Positions 1-10,669 of a DNA stretch of 64,000 bases are shown here, one piece after another. The first letter of the stretch is position 1. Each line of letters starts with the position of its first letter. A program made the translations under genes and the position numbers. The DNA is taken from NCBI RefSeq assembly GCF_048773025.1, contig NC_133552.1:20203001-20267000 (forward strand), read 5' to 3'. The notes below the pieces were generated by a model that saw nothing but the letters and a program-made list of their open reading frames with translations, made no database searches and was not told where the DNA came from. The DNA is from Camelus bactrianus (Eukaryota > Chordata > Mammalia > Artiodactyla > Camelidae).

Positions 1-71
1 CGAGCGGGAGAGGACCGAGGTGGGTGCGCCCCGGCCGCGCGCGCGCGCGCCCCTGGGAGGCGAGCACTCAC
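1..71 (-). other. TNFSF11: 5' end of TNFSF11 intron 1
   Basis: Read on the minus strand, the exon ends in CAG and is followed directly by GTGAGT (complement of 66-71), a strong consensus 5' splice donor. The rest of the intron lies outside the window. The stretch is CG-rich and part of the promoter CpG island. Confidence 0.93.
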
Positions 72-308
72 CTGCGCTCGGAAGTAGAGGAACAGGGCGA
101 CGCTGCACACGACCTGGCCCAGCCCCAGCCCCAGGAGGGCCACGAACGTGGAGCGGGAGGCGGCGGCGGCGGCGGCGGCGGCGGGCGCGGGCGGCGCGGG
201 CGGCGGCGGGGCGTGCAGGGGGCCCTCGTGCGGGGCGCCGGCGCCGCCGCTGCCCATCTCCTCCGAGCCGCGCAGGTACTTGGTGTAGTCTCGGCTGGCG
301 CGGCGCAT
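72..308 (-). CDS. TNFSF11: TNFSF11 (RANKL) exon 1: cytoplasmic tail and transmembrane segment
   Basis: This is the first coding exon of RANKL, the type II membrane TNF-family cytokine that binds RANK on osteoclast precursors, T-cell partners and mammary epithelium and is blocked by osteoprotegerin. The 79 codons begin [20 protein letters not shown], then a Gly/Pro/Ala-rich stretch (residues 19-50), then the hydrophobic helix [20 protein letters not shown] at about 55-74 and the end YFRAQ. The exon stops in phase 0 at GCG CAG followed by GTGAGT; in the human protein the next residues are MDPNRISED. The ATG matches the known N-terminus, so the start is secure. Unusual points are eight consecutive alanines at 43-50 (GCC repeats) and Thr at 54 where human and mouse have Met; the exon is about six residues longer than human. 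The receptor-binding TNF domain is encoded outside the window to the left. Identification rests on near-identity to human and mouse RANKL from memory. Confidence 0.96.
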
Positions 309-465
309 GGCGCTCGGCCCGCTGCCTCGGGCACTCGCCTGCCCTCCCTGGCTCGTCTGCCCGCGGCCAACTCCGAAGGCGGCGCGGAGCCCGCGCGCGG
401 CCAGGCGGGCCTCGACGTGGGGCGCTCAGAGCCGGGCGCTGCTCCTGGGGCGCGCGGGCGAGCGG
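309..465 (-). promoter_or_regulatory. TNFSF11: TNFSF11 5' untranslated region (inferred)
   Basis: This GC-rich segment lies between the start codon (complement of 306-308) and the expected transcription start about 25-30 bases downstream of the TATA motif. The 5' limit is inferred from TATA spacing, not from transcript data. The length of roughly 155 nt is reasonable for RANKL. Confidence 0.6.
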
Positions 466-478
466 GCAGGGCGCCCGG

Positions 479-530
479 CCGCCCCAACTCTTATAAACCG
501 CTTTGGGAGGGCTGGCCCTGGGAGCCAATC
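479..530 (-). promoter_or_regulatory. TNFSF11: TNFSF11 core promoter: TATA box with inverted CCAAT box
   Basis: On the plus strand TTATAAA lies at 491-497 (TTTATAA when read in gene direction). CCAAT lies at 525-529 on the plus strand, so it is an inverted CCAAT (ATTGG) for the gene, about 30 bases upstream of the TATA. A GGGCGG (Sp1-type) box is the complement of 479-484. The mouse RANKL basic promoter is described as having an inverted TATA box and a CAAT box, which agrees with this arrangement. Confidence 0.8.
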
Positions 531-560
531 AGCCCCGAGCGAAGCTGCCGCTTCCACTCC

Positions 561-2399
561 CACCTCTGGCTCCCCTTCCTTCCTTTCGCCCTCCCTCTCT
601 TACTCCCTCACTGAAAGGCCTCCTCCTTCCCCCCTCGGGGCCCTCAGAGGAGGAGGCTGTGGGTCGTTCCAGCGGTTCCAGATGCTACTTGCCCATCCTC
701 AGCTGCCTTTCTGGCAGCCCAAGAGATGGGCTGGGAGAGAGGCAGATGAACGCTTTGGTCGGGGATAAAGGTGACATCACAGACATTCCCGGGGCAGTAA
801 GCATCCTTGAGCCTCAGTTTCCCCGATAGCATTTAGAAAATTGGACTTGGTGATCTTTGAAGATCTTTTCTATCTACTTCTCCTTCCCACCCTTCCCAGT
901 CCTTCCTCCTCAAAAAAATTCAGCAAAGAACACCCTCAGGGATCCTGAGGGTGCAGCCTTTATCATGGTTTCAAATATAGGTTCTGATTTTTTTTGGCAG
1001 GCTTGGAAAAACCAGAACCCTCTTCCCAAATCCCTGCTTCTGTGCCCTCAAAGTGTCTTTGAGCGAAGTGGATTTGGAATGTGGTAGCGGAGAGCCTGTA
1101 GGCACTAACTCTGAGTTAAAAAAAGAAACGGTACAGTGAGAGGAGTAGGACCTAGTATCCTCAACGTAAGACCATAGACTGCATTCCTCCAGAGGTCGGT
1201 CTATGTCGTTCCTACTGCTGGGCAGTTATTTTCTTTCAGTGTCCTAAAAATAAGAGGGGTATACGCAGAGGTAGGCCACCCAGGAGGGCTCATCCAGCTG
1301 GCACTCAGGAAAGAAGGATGTTACACAAAGCTGAGATGGTGGTGGTGTTCAATGTTAATTTTCTTGCTAAGGAAAACTTTCTAGGGTTCTTAAAAAGTCT
1401 CTATTCAGAATTGTGCCCCTTGGGAAGAAAATGAAAATACGAACATCGCTAACAGAGTCTGATACATCTTCAGCAGGAAGGACTGGAGGTTCTGGCCAAT
1501 TTAAACATGTATACAAACTTAGGATGTTTCCACTTTTTGTTAATATGTTTTACTTTTATGTTCTCTTTCTGCGTAATTCTGTAAAGGGCACTTCCATGGG
1601 GAAGATCTTTCACAAATGACGTATCTCTGAGTTACCAAAGCTTGGGTTCTCAATTAAACACGTAGAACTCAGCACAAGTTGTGGAAGAGTAACCAGGTTG
1701 TGTTAAAAAAGCACCCAGACAAATGCAATGGTGTGTTCAAATTCAATGCTTTTAGTATTTGTGTATATATGTACGTCAAGTTTGACGGGGAAAGAGGAAG
1801 AAAAATTTTTTTCAAACTCTAATAGAAAAATAATTAACATTGGTCCCCTACTCCATGCACTCCTGGGCCTCTTTCTACTTTTTGTTTGTTAACTTTGAGA
1901 AGTAAGGGTTATTTCCTTCTCTTTCTCTTCCTTCTTCTTTTTCTTCTTTTGGGAAACAATTCTATATTTCACCTTTTTAAAGTAAATCTTTACTAGGATC
2001 AAAGATTTTTTAATGTGTAATAATATCTAAACCCACAGTGACTTTACTATAGCCCCTTCTGTTCTTTTTCAGTGTTTGTTATGTGTCTTTTATTCCTTGA
2101 TATCTTGATCCTCAGATTACAAGAAGTTCCCTCAAAACTTTGAATCATGTTCTGGTCTATTTGACCCAGTAGCTTCATTTATAAGACCATACATTACATT
2201 CCTACAGAGTTCTTCAAGTGACATCCCTACCCCATGACAGTGATTTTCCCATCGTACCCTAAAGATGTCATCCCACTGTGTTCCCGCATCCACAGGCTGG
2301 ATTGGAAACCCTGCTGTCAGTCCACATGTTGCTTCTTCAAGGGTAATGAAAGTTTCTGGCCTATTAATTGACTTTAATTTGTCAACATTTCACTCCTCA
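561..2399. other. Proximal upstream region, no gene seen
   Basis: A polypyrimidine tract sits at about 555-612, and TGACATCA, a CRE-like octamer, lies at 772-779 about 310 bases upstream of the inferred start site. A second pyrimidine-rich tract occurs at 1912-1960. No open reading frame with family resemblance and no clear repeat was recognised. This stretch would contain the proximal regulatory sequence of TNFSF11. Confidence 0.5.
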
Positions 2400-2516
2400 A
2401 TTAGTATGTAAACTCTGTATGTTCAAGGATTTTATCAGTATTATTCACCTCTATATCCCCATTTCCTAGAATGTTGCCTGGTATATAGTAGGTACACAGT
2501 AAATACATGTTCAATG
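2400..2516 (+). mobile_element. L2 LINE 3' tail
   Basis: The stretch reads like the L2 terminus: a line ending in tatatccccatttcctaga, then a variant of cctggcacatagtaggtgct, ending just before the L1 insertion. It is old, with many differences from consensus. Confidence 0.7.
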
Positions 2517-3016
2517 AAAAATGATTGAAGGATAAAAAGTTGTGGTATATTTATACAATGGAATACTACTCAGCCATAAAAATGAATAAAATAATGCCAT
2601 TTGCAGCAACATGGATTCTAAGTGAATTAACCCAGAAGGAAAAAGAAAAATACCATATGATATCACTCATATGTGGAATCAGAAAAAAAGGACACTATGA
2701 ACTTATCTACAAAACAGAAACAGACTCTTAGACATAGTAAATGATCTTATGGTTACTAGGGAAAAGGGGTGGGAAGGGATAAATTCGGGAGTTTGAGATT
2801 TACAAATGTTAGCCACTATATATAAACATAGATTTTTAAAAAGTTTCTTCTGTATAGCACAGGAAACTATTTTCAATATCTTGTAATAACCTTTGATGAA
2901 AAAGAATATGAAATGAAAATATGTATGTATATGCATGATTGGGACACTGTGCTGTACACCAGAAATCGACACATTGTAACTAACTATACTTCAATTAAAA
3001 AAAAATGATTGAAGGA
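2517..3016 (+). mobile_element. 5'-truncated L1 (cetartiodactyl type) with perfect target-site duplication
   Basis: An L1 3' end starts at the tggtatatttatacaatgg motif, continues through the cagccataaaaatgaat and caacatggatt motifs and the ctgtacaccagaaat motif, and ends in an A-run at about 2997. It is flanked by the 16-base duplication AAAAATGATTGAAGGA at 2517-2532 and 3001-3016, identical on both sides. It lacks most of the L1 body. The clean duplication marks it as a lineage-specific insertion. Confidence 0.92.
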
Positions 3017-3059
3017 ATTCACAGAGCTTCTGCTTCCAGCCCAGTCCAAGCCACACTGT

Positions 3060-3480
3060 TTCTCACCTGAATTAATCATGTCACCTAACTGGTCCACTAC
3101 CTCCAGTCTTTCTTGCCCTGGAACAATTCTGTACATCCTGATCAGGATTTCCTTTTAAAGCAAAAAGATGTACTATTTCCCAACTTCCTGTCTTTAAATG
3201 GCTCCTAAGTGTTATTGGTATAAAGTCTAAACTCTTGAGATAAAGGCCTCAAGTGGTCCTTCATAATTTGGCTCTAGACTCCTTTTCTTAGGTCATCTTA
3301 CATTCAGACACTACCCCTCACTCTAGTAGACTCCTCTCCCACCTCTCCACACCTGGATGACATTCCTACTCAATTCTTCCTCTTGCTGCTCAGATGTCTT
3401 TACTCCAGAAGGACTTCTCTGTTCTCCTAACCCGGGTTGACTCTCTTTGTTTACTCTCCCATAGCACCCTTCACTTCTAT
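3060..3480 (+). mobile_element. L2 LINE fragment, sense
   Basis: The motifs ataaagtctaaactcttgag and ggctctagactcc, followed by a run of CT-rich segments, match the order of the L2 3' region. Very diverged. Confidence 0.55.
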
Positions 3481-3489
3481 CATGACACC

Positions 3490-3800
3490 CCCACATTCAT
3501 GCATTCATTCTGCAATGTAATTGAGTATATGCCTACTGTATACCAAGCACTAAGCTGTATCCTAGGGACAGAGTGGTGACCAAGAGACAACATGGGGCTT
3601 ACATTCTAATGGGAAAGAAACACGTTGAACAAATCATCAAAGAGTTCACTAAAACTGTGATGACTGCTTTGAAGGCAAAAATGTAAGAACAGTGAAGACA
3701 TTTTAATCATCATGGGACCTAACCTATTCTGGATAGTCAGAGAAGGTTTTGTGGGCAAAAATAATGATTAAAACTAATCCTTGAGTAATAGTTACCTGGG
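3490..3800 (-). mobile_element. L2 LINE 3' end, antisense
   Basis: On the plus strand it reads as the reverse complement of the L2 tail: a cattcattc start, then gcctactgtataccaagcac, then gggcttacattctaatggg, then the gtcagagaaggttttgtggg motif. An L2 in the opposite orientation lies just to the left, so two independent copies adjoin. Confidence 0.65.
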
Positions 3801-4544
3801 AGAAATTGACCAGTGGCTATCTTAAGCAGAAGATGACTGTGTTATTATAATTATTTGTTTAGTGTATCTTCTCAATTGGACATGTCTGAATTTACTGAGA
3901 ATTTCCTAATATGTTTATTATTGTATAAATATATCTATTCATCAGTTAATCTGTTACCAAAATCATAACATAATTAAGCCAAAGTCCCATTAAACTAATA
4001 GATAGTAAGACTTGCCAAGATCAAGAACACAACTGAAAATTCAAGTTTATGTCAATACTCAGCTATAAACAGCACAATGATTTGATCATCATTTCTCAAA
4101 CTGTATTTCCTGGAACCCTGGTGTATTGAAATGGGATTCTTTTGGAGTCAAGTGACAATTTACTGGTTCATGTAGTTGAAAAATGTAGGGTTAATCTGGA
4201 CTCAGGCATGGCTGGATACACAAGCCTGAATCAAATGCCTTCCCTTGAGCCAGGGGATTGAGTTAAGGGAAAATTAGAGTACAGATATCAAAAAAGAAAG
4301 GAATTGATGCTGTGCAGGGAAAAATAACAGTTACCACACGAGTGATTCTGCTCTCAGGAGTGTTCTTTGGTCTCGGAACTCCTTCGCATTCATCAGAGTT
4401 AATGCGGACCTCATAGAGCTTTCGTTTATGTGGGTTATATTTGTAAATATTTGGGATATTACAAATCTAAACTGAGAGATTTTTGATGTATCAGCAGCAT
4501 GTTAGTATAGTACAGTTTTATTTGTTTAATAACCATTTTTTTCT
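3801..4544. other. Intergenic stretch, no gene seen
   Basis: AT-rich and without coding resemblance. The segment at about 4090-4160 (ctcaaactgtatttcctgga) resembles the end of an old DNA transposon but could not be assigned. Confidence 0.35.
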
Positions 4545-4547
4545 ATT

Positions 4548-4668
4548 TAAAAATTTTTTTATTGACATATAGTTGGTTTACAATATTGTGCTAGTTTCAG
4601 GTGTACAGCAAAGTGATTCAGTCGTATATATATATATATTCTTTTTCAGATTCTTTTCCATTATAGGA
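4548..4668 (-). mobile_element. L1 3' end fragment, antisense
   Basis: T-run then attgacatatagttggttta, gtttcaggtgtacagcaaag, a (TA)n run at 4626-4640 and cagattcttttccattatag: the reverse complement of the cetartiodactyl L1 3' terminus. Only about 120 bases remain. The flanks (taaccatttttt, taatccctttttt) look like a decayed duplication. Confidence 0.85.
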
Positions 4669-5168
4669 AAATAATCCCTTTTTTTAAATTAAGGAGAAAA
4701 GTGACCCTGTTTTACACTTTTTCAGATCTCTTTACTGTCTGGCTTACTAGAGCCTCGTATCTACTTCTGTATTGAATCTGTTACAGTATTGCACTTCATG
4801 TGGCCTCTAGTAAACTCCACTGTACACCTTTGAGAGAATGAGAATGAAAAAGAAAAAGAACGCCTTAGTATATTATGAAATACTTCTGACGGTACAGAAC
4901 TCGTGAGAGGATCAGAGATTCTTAGGTGTCCCAGACCACACTTTGAAAATGGCTCTTTCGGATGTTTCTCAACATTCGCTGAATAAAAAAGGTGGTCCCA
5001 TGGTCACCTTCGAGTGGAAAATACTGTGATCAACAAAAATTTGTTGTTTTTTGTTTAACGCAGATTTTATCAATGGCATTAATATACAAATATATTTTGT
5101 CAATCTCCAGAAAAGGGATTTTTTTTTCCTTCTTAAAACTCAAACAATCTCATGAGTGCTTTACTTTG
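4669..5168. other. Intergenic stretch, possible old DNA transposon end
   Basis: The only recognisable piece is cccagaccacactttgaaaa at about 4931-4950, reminiscent of a hAT-type terminus. No gene is visible. Confidence 0.3.
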
Positions 5169-5377
5169 TGACAATCAAATTTTTTTTGTATATATATACT
5201 TTTACTGAAGTATAGTCAGTTGTGTCGATTTCTGGTGTACAGCATAATGCTTCAGTCATACATGAACATACATATATTTGTTTTCATATTCTTTTTCATG
5301 GTAAGTTACTACACGATATTGAATATAATTTCCCGTGCTATACAGTATGAACTTGTTTATCTATTTTATGACAATCA
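5169..5377 (-). mobile_element. L1 3' end, antisense, with 9-base target-site duplication
   Basis: After TGACAATCA (5169-5177) and a T-run come ctgaagtatagtcagttgtg, ttctggtgtacagcataatg and tgaatataatttcccgtgct, the reverse complement of an L1 3' end. TGACAATCA recurs at 5369-5377. Confidence 0.85.
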
Positions 5378-5694
5378 TACTTAGTTATGTAGCAGAAGTG
5401 CTTCAGTACATACTTTCCATTTCATCCCACATAATATTAAAAAGATGTATATTCAAGTATTAAGACTTAATAAAAATAATAGCATTTATTCCATCAAGGA
5501 TATTCTTAAGTGAAACTGGCTTTAAAAAAAAAACCTTTGAAGTCTGTAGCCATGAAGAATGCCTGAGTTTTCACATCAACTTTCCTTGATTATTCTAAGG
5601 CACCAGCATTTTACTCATCAGTGCAAATGTCTACAAAGTAAAAAAGCAAATTCTGACCCTAGTGTTGCTATAAAGATAGCTTAGATACTGAGGA

Positions 5695-5757
5695 TCCCCT
5701 GAATGGATCTCAAGGACCCCAGGAGGTCTGAGGACCACACTTTGAGGACCACTAATC
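5695..5757. mobile_element. MER5-type hAT terminal fragment
   Basis: The stretch gaggaccacactttgaggac then cactaa resembles the MER5A end with its terminal ccactg. Only one end is recognised, so this is tentative. Confidence 0.4.
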
Positions 5758-5764
5758 TGTTGGA

Positions 5765-6005
5765 TGGAGGTATGTCTTGGCAAAGTCTACATAGTGCAGC
5801 CTCGTTCTGTTAGATCTGGCAAACACTTGTTCGAAAGGAGGTCTTGGAGACATTTTTAAGTATGTAAGAGATAAAATAGACAGAACTTGATGACTGTTCA
5901 TAAGAGGTGGCTGGCAGGAGAACTGGACTGGGTGACTGGGTGGATGAAGATGCTGTGAATCCAGAGAAAGAATATTTAGTGACACTACAGAGGATGAAGC
6001 CACTG
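5765..6005 (-). mobile_element. Probable L2 fragment, antisense
   Basis: Motifs such as agacagaacttgatgactg resemble the antisense L2 3' region (gacaggacttgctgatgga type). Heavily diverged; family call is tentative. Confidence 0.35.
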
Positions 6006-6419
6006 TGAATCAACAGTCACACTTAACTTGCCATTTTAGCATCACCTTACTTGTACTATTTTGTTTAATCCATTTATCTCCCTACTTCCAAATATCTCCT
6101 CATTTTTAAAAGTTTTGGTGTTCCTTTTTATTGCATTACTATTATTGCTGTCTTTGCAGTAAAGAGTAAACAAGTATTTTATTTATGTACACACACACTA
6201 TCTCTGTAGTAAAGAGTAAACAAATATTTCGTATTCTTAATTTAGTGATATAAAGTCTGTCATTTCTAATACCCTCCTACTGGGTAATTTGAACAATACT
6301 CTGTAACTATTTGGTCGTTGACTTTATAAATCTTCCCTTTCTATAAAATTACATTGAAACCCACTGCCAAGGACATCGATTCTCTCTCATTTGTTTATTA
6401 AATAAGGTCTTCTAATAGC

Positions 6420-7200
6420 CCGAGCAAGACTTAGTTCTTACCCTCAGGGACTCCTTGTTTAACAGGTAAGAGATTTTTAAGCCAAATTAAAGTAAGTGCT
6501 GTCTTAGGCGTCTGAACCAAGTGCTACAAGTGTTCAAAGAAGGTCCAACAAACTCTGTAGGGGACTCCAAGAGGTTTTTACAGAAGTAGCACTCATTCTA
6601 GGTCTTCAGAGATGTCTGTGAGGTCCATACGGGCAAAGGTCTGGAAGCCCAGAAAGAGTGGGGGTTTTCGGGGGAAAGAACACATTGAGTGCAGCTAAAG
6701 CACAAGGAGCCTCTGCAGAGTGAGTGACCTGATGAGGCAGGTTGGGGCCAGATCATGGGCAGCCTTCTGAGCCATGTTGAGGGAGCTGGATTTGAGCACC
6801 AGGTATCCATTGACAATGTTTAGGCACAGGGGTAACACAGCTGGATGACTGTTTTTAGAAAATTTATTTTGACATAAGTGAATGTCGTAGGTGAATGTGA
6901 GAGGAAGAAGGGGGAAACAGGGAGGCAGGTTAGGTGGTAACTGAAATTGTCCAGGCTGAAGCGAGTGCATGAATTAAGGCAGAAAGGATTGAACTGGAGA
7001 AGGGATAACTGATCTCGGAGATGTTCAGAAGAAAGGGGGCAACTTCCATGGGAGTGAGAAAAGGGAAGAGTCCAGAGTGACCCAGGTTTCTGGTTGGATG
7101 ACTGAGCAGTATTGTCTTAAAGAGAGAACACAAGAGAAAAAAACAGGTGTAGGTAGACTGGGGCAAAGAACAAAGAGTTTTACTTTGGGCATGCTGAATC
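6420..7200 (-). mobile_element. L2 LINE, antisense, about 780 bases
   Basis: In order the plus strand shows agacttagttcttaccctca, gggcaaaggtctggaagccc, gccagatcatgggcagcctt, ggagctggatttgagcacca, gtccaggctgaagcgagtgc and gacccaggtttctggttgg, all reverse-complement landmarks of the L2 3' half. Old and full of small changes. Confidence 0.65.
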
Positions 7201-8319
7201 TGAAGGACCTGCTACTCCTTAGCTCAGTTTATATTATGAGCACCGTTTTTTCCTTCTGAGATTAGGTATTTGGGCTGGATGACTCAAGATTATGCTGTTA
7301 ATTTCACTTTACTAGCAATTCCAAAATTCTCTTCTCATGTCTTGCCACTTTATTTTCTTCAGAACATATATAGGAAAAACTCAGATATTTTAAATTTGGT
7401 CTTCATTGAAACAGCAATATTCCTTGACCTCCTTTTCCTCCAGCTTCTGAGGATGGAAGTATTATTTGTCAGTATTTCCACAGTACATTTGCCCTCATGA
7501 TTCATATCTCTATGAAGAAGGTTTTTGTAAGATGCTTTCCATGAAGACACAATATCTCCATGTTTCGCATATTCTACATTGGAATTCTAATTCCAACATC
7601 AGACTTTTCAGTTAATTACATCATTATTGAAAGTGTGATGCCCAGGGCTTAGAATTTTCTGTGAAAACTGAAAGCCTGTTAGACATTCTCAAATCTCAGG
7701 CTGTGTGATGAGTTTGGTACTCTGCCTGCAATTATGCGATCACACCATTAGAATTGTACAATAATGAGTTCTGTGTTTATTTAGTTAGTCAAGGCTGCAA
7801 CCGTAACTTCCAGCTAAAAAGATGAAGGAAAAAGGTGATTTTTCAATCTCTAATAAATAGTTTAAGATACATTATGATACAATCTTTTTTTGTTTAAAAT
7901 AGTGAATATAATTATTCTTACCAAGATGTCATAATTCAAGAATCTTTCTCGTTCTTCTCCATTGGTCCAACCCTCTGCTCTGTGCTCTGTACAAAATCCA
8001 TTCTCTGGCTTGCTCTGTGGCCAGGATGCTGACCTCTGTGGCCAACATATCCTGGGCTCCCTTGTCCTATGAGTTCAGCCAGTAGGAAGCACTGGCAGTG
8101 TCTAGAAGGCAGAAGGGGAGAGAAAGCAGGGTCTTGATTCTCTTCCCCACCCCCTAAACCTCATCCCCAACCCCACCCTCCTCGGCTTCATTGAGATTCT
8201 GGTCCTGGTCGTTTCCCCTGTGGCCACAACTCCTGACTGGCCATCCCTTCCCCACAGCTCCAGTGCTTTCTAGGCTCTGGTAACACCTTCCTCTCTCTTT
8301 GCCCCTTTCGCCCTAAGAG
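7201..8319. other. Intergenic stretch, no gene seen
   Basis: Short open frames here have no family resemblance and no splice or initiation context. The segment at 8000-8310 is CT-rich and unassigned. Confidence 0.4.
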
Positions 8320-8871
8320 AGTGTATTAGTTTCTTATTGGTGCTATAACAAATCACCACAAACTTAATGGTGTAAAATATCACAAATTTATGCTCTTACA
8401 GTTCTAGAGGTCAGAAGTTTAAAACATGTCTACTGGGGAGGGGGAAGGACTCAGTGGTAGAGTGCGTGCTTAGCATGCACGAAGTCCTGGGTTCAATCCC
8501 CAGCACCTCCATTAAATAAATAAATAAACCTAGTTACCTCCCCTTCCCCTCAAAATTTAAAAAAGTTAAAATGTGTCTGCAGGGCTGCATCCTTTTTGGA
8601 GTCTCCAGGGACAAATCAGTTCCGTCTTTTCCAGCTTCCTAAGTTCCTGGGCTCACAGCCCCTTCCTCCATCTTCAAAACTCGTCATTCCAATCTCTGAC
8701 CTCTGCTTCTGCCCTTCAGTCCTCTCTCTGACTAGCTCTGCAGCCACTCTCTTACAAGGACCCCCGTGGTTACATTGGGTTCATCTGGATAATCCAGGAT
8801 TCTCTCTCCATCTCAAGATCCTTCACTTAATCACATCTTCAATGTTCCTTCTGCCATATAAGGAAACATAA
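8320..8871 (-). mobile_element. MLT1 (C/D-like) LTR fossil, split by a SINE
   Basis: The plus strand shows the reverse complement of an ERVL-MaLR LTR: gtattagtttcttattggtg, aatcaccacaaacttaatgg and gttctagaggtcagaag, then after the SINE the gcagggctgcatcctttttg, ttacattgggttcatctgga and aatgttccttctgccatat landmarks. It is an isolated LTR, ancient (shared by placental mammals), broken and interrupted. Confidence 0.8.
8435..8566 (+). mobile_element. Camelid tRNA-derived SINE (Vic type)
   Basis: The head carries a Pol III A box (ctcagtggtagagtg) and a B box (gggttcaatcccc) with the tRNA-like stem sequence gtgcttagcatgcacga between them. The body continues with acctccattaaataaataaa and a CT-rich stretch and ends A-rich. 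It sits inside the MLT1 LTR, so it is the younger element. A clean duplication is not obvious. Confidence 0.93.
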
Positions 8872-10669
8872 GCTTGGGAATTATAAAAATTTTTTTACAT
8901 TCCTTCATACTGGTAATATTTAAAATGCATTTTACTGTAATAAGTAGTAAGAATAAGAAAATATCTTATCCTGGAGATGGGGGTCAGCCTGAGCCACCTT
9001 GTAAAGCTGGAGTCATTTGTCTTTTGTATTTACCAGTTCTTTTATCATTCTTTTTGCTCCCCTGAGTGTTCCTTCTCCCCTGAGTCTCTTCTGATCTCAG
9101 ATCCAAGCTATTACTGCTCACTGAGGACCCATTGAAATCTCCCATCTGGGTCTGGCCTCCCTAAAAATATAACCCACCAGCAAACTGTTCTCATCACATT
9201 CCCTTGTGCTAACAAATTAGCTAATAAACTATAACACATTAACATTGACTTGTGTCAATAGACAGTTGAATTAAGGTTTTATGTTTGCAGTCATCATGAA
9301 GTCTACTGCCTTACCCCTAAAGGAGTGCATTTCTAATGGTAGATTATGAGACTTCAGGGAATCCTGAATGGGAGGTGGAGGTGAAAAAAGTAACTTGATC
9401 ATGTATGAAGGAAGTACACCTGTCCACAGCTGTGTATCTCTTTTGTGCACAATGCTGGAAGTATCTAAAGTAATTTTATCTCCAGCTTTCTGGGAAGCAT
9501 CTGTGTTTGATAGGTTTTTAATTAACTAGCATTATCTCAGACTCATTCTTAAAATGAAATGATCTCAAGTATTAGACCTTTTAAATAAACTTTTGGGAAA
9601 TACAGAAATTAATCAGAGAGATTATAGTTGTTTCTGAAAACATAATCAAATGATATTAATGATATTAAAGTGTCTTACCTTATCCATCTTCTAAACGTCT
9701 CCTGAATCTTTCCCTTCTTCAGTTTTGCTCAGGGAATAATTATTATTTCTTCTTCTTCCTTCCTCCCCTTTGAAACTCCTCTTTTCACCACATTAGGTCT
9801 CCCAGATGTGTCTCTCCTGACCTCTATCCTTGAACTTGTAATTTCCATTTATTTTATTTCTGCTTTTCATCATGCATGTGTTCTTTGATTGGATCATCAA
9901 GATCTTTGTTTCATCTTCCAGCAGTTTCAATTCTATTATTCAGGTCATCTGTTGGATTTTTAAATTCAGAATTAAATTTTACTTTAAGAAATTTTTTTTC
10001 TCTTCAATTGAGCTTTTGCAATACTTCCTTATGTCTCAAGACTTCTCCTTAAAATCATTTTTTAATTCACCTCTACTCCTTTACCAAACCTCTGCCGCAA
10101 GGCAGTTGTTCTGTTTGGCCTGGGTTCCTCTTTCAAGTTTCTGAGATCCTTTCAATGGCATTTGACCTTTTGTCCTTTCTCTTCCTACCAAAGTCTGCTA
10201 GTGTGAGTGCCCACAGCTCCTGGGTAGGTCAGGTTACTGGAGGTGTCTTCGGCAATGGTGGACACACAGGGAGTGAGGTGGTGAGGAAGGTGCTTCCTCA
10301 ATGGGGAGGAGGACCAGTGGGACCAGGGCTAGGAGCATCACATAATTCCATGTCTCCCAGGATGCATGGGAATCACCTGGCCAGAGCCTCTCAGTTAGCT
10401 ATGGGATTGATTGTCTTTTCAGATTTTCCAGCATCTATTAATGCTTAGGTCTACTTGTTGCTATAAATAATATTGTTCAAAAACTAGCCTATATGTTTTT
10501 GTTTCTCTCCTGAATCCTTAGGATGTGAAACCTCGGGTAACCCTCCTATCCCCACATACTATCTACTTTACTCTTAGAGATCAGAGTCAGAGGGGTGACA
10601 AGGGATTGGCTTATGCTGCTGGCCTCCCCAAATGCTTGCTTCCTCCTCTCTGTCTCTAAATCAGCCTCT
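8872..10669. other. Intergenic stretch, no gene seen
   Basis: Contains several short open frames without resemblance to known families. A T-rich segment at 9850-10070 could be old repeat sequence but was not assigned. No gene can be supported. Confidence 0.4.

Larger units (their letters stand above)
1..560. promoter_or_regulatory. CpG island over TNFSF11 exon 1 and promoter
   Basis: CG dinucleotides are dense from base 1 to about 560 (CGCGCGCGCG at 38-50, GGCGGC runs at 150-215, many CGs to 500), then become sparse. The island is cut by the window edge. Elsewhere in the window CG is strongly depleted, as usual for mammalian intergenic DNA. Confidence 0.85.

Noticed and set aside
24-614. Long open frames on the plus strand over the CpG island
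   Set aside because: GC-rich antisense shadows of TNFSF11 exon 1 and its 5'UTR.
8435-8566. tRNA gene candidate from A and B boxes
   Set aside because: The tRNA-like head is part of a SINE with an A-rich tail and repeated elsewhere in the window; acceptor stem is not tRNA-like.
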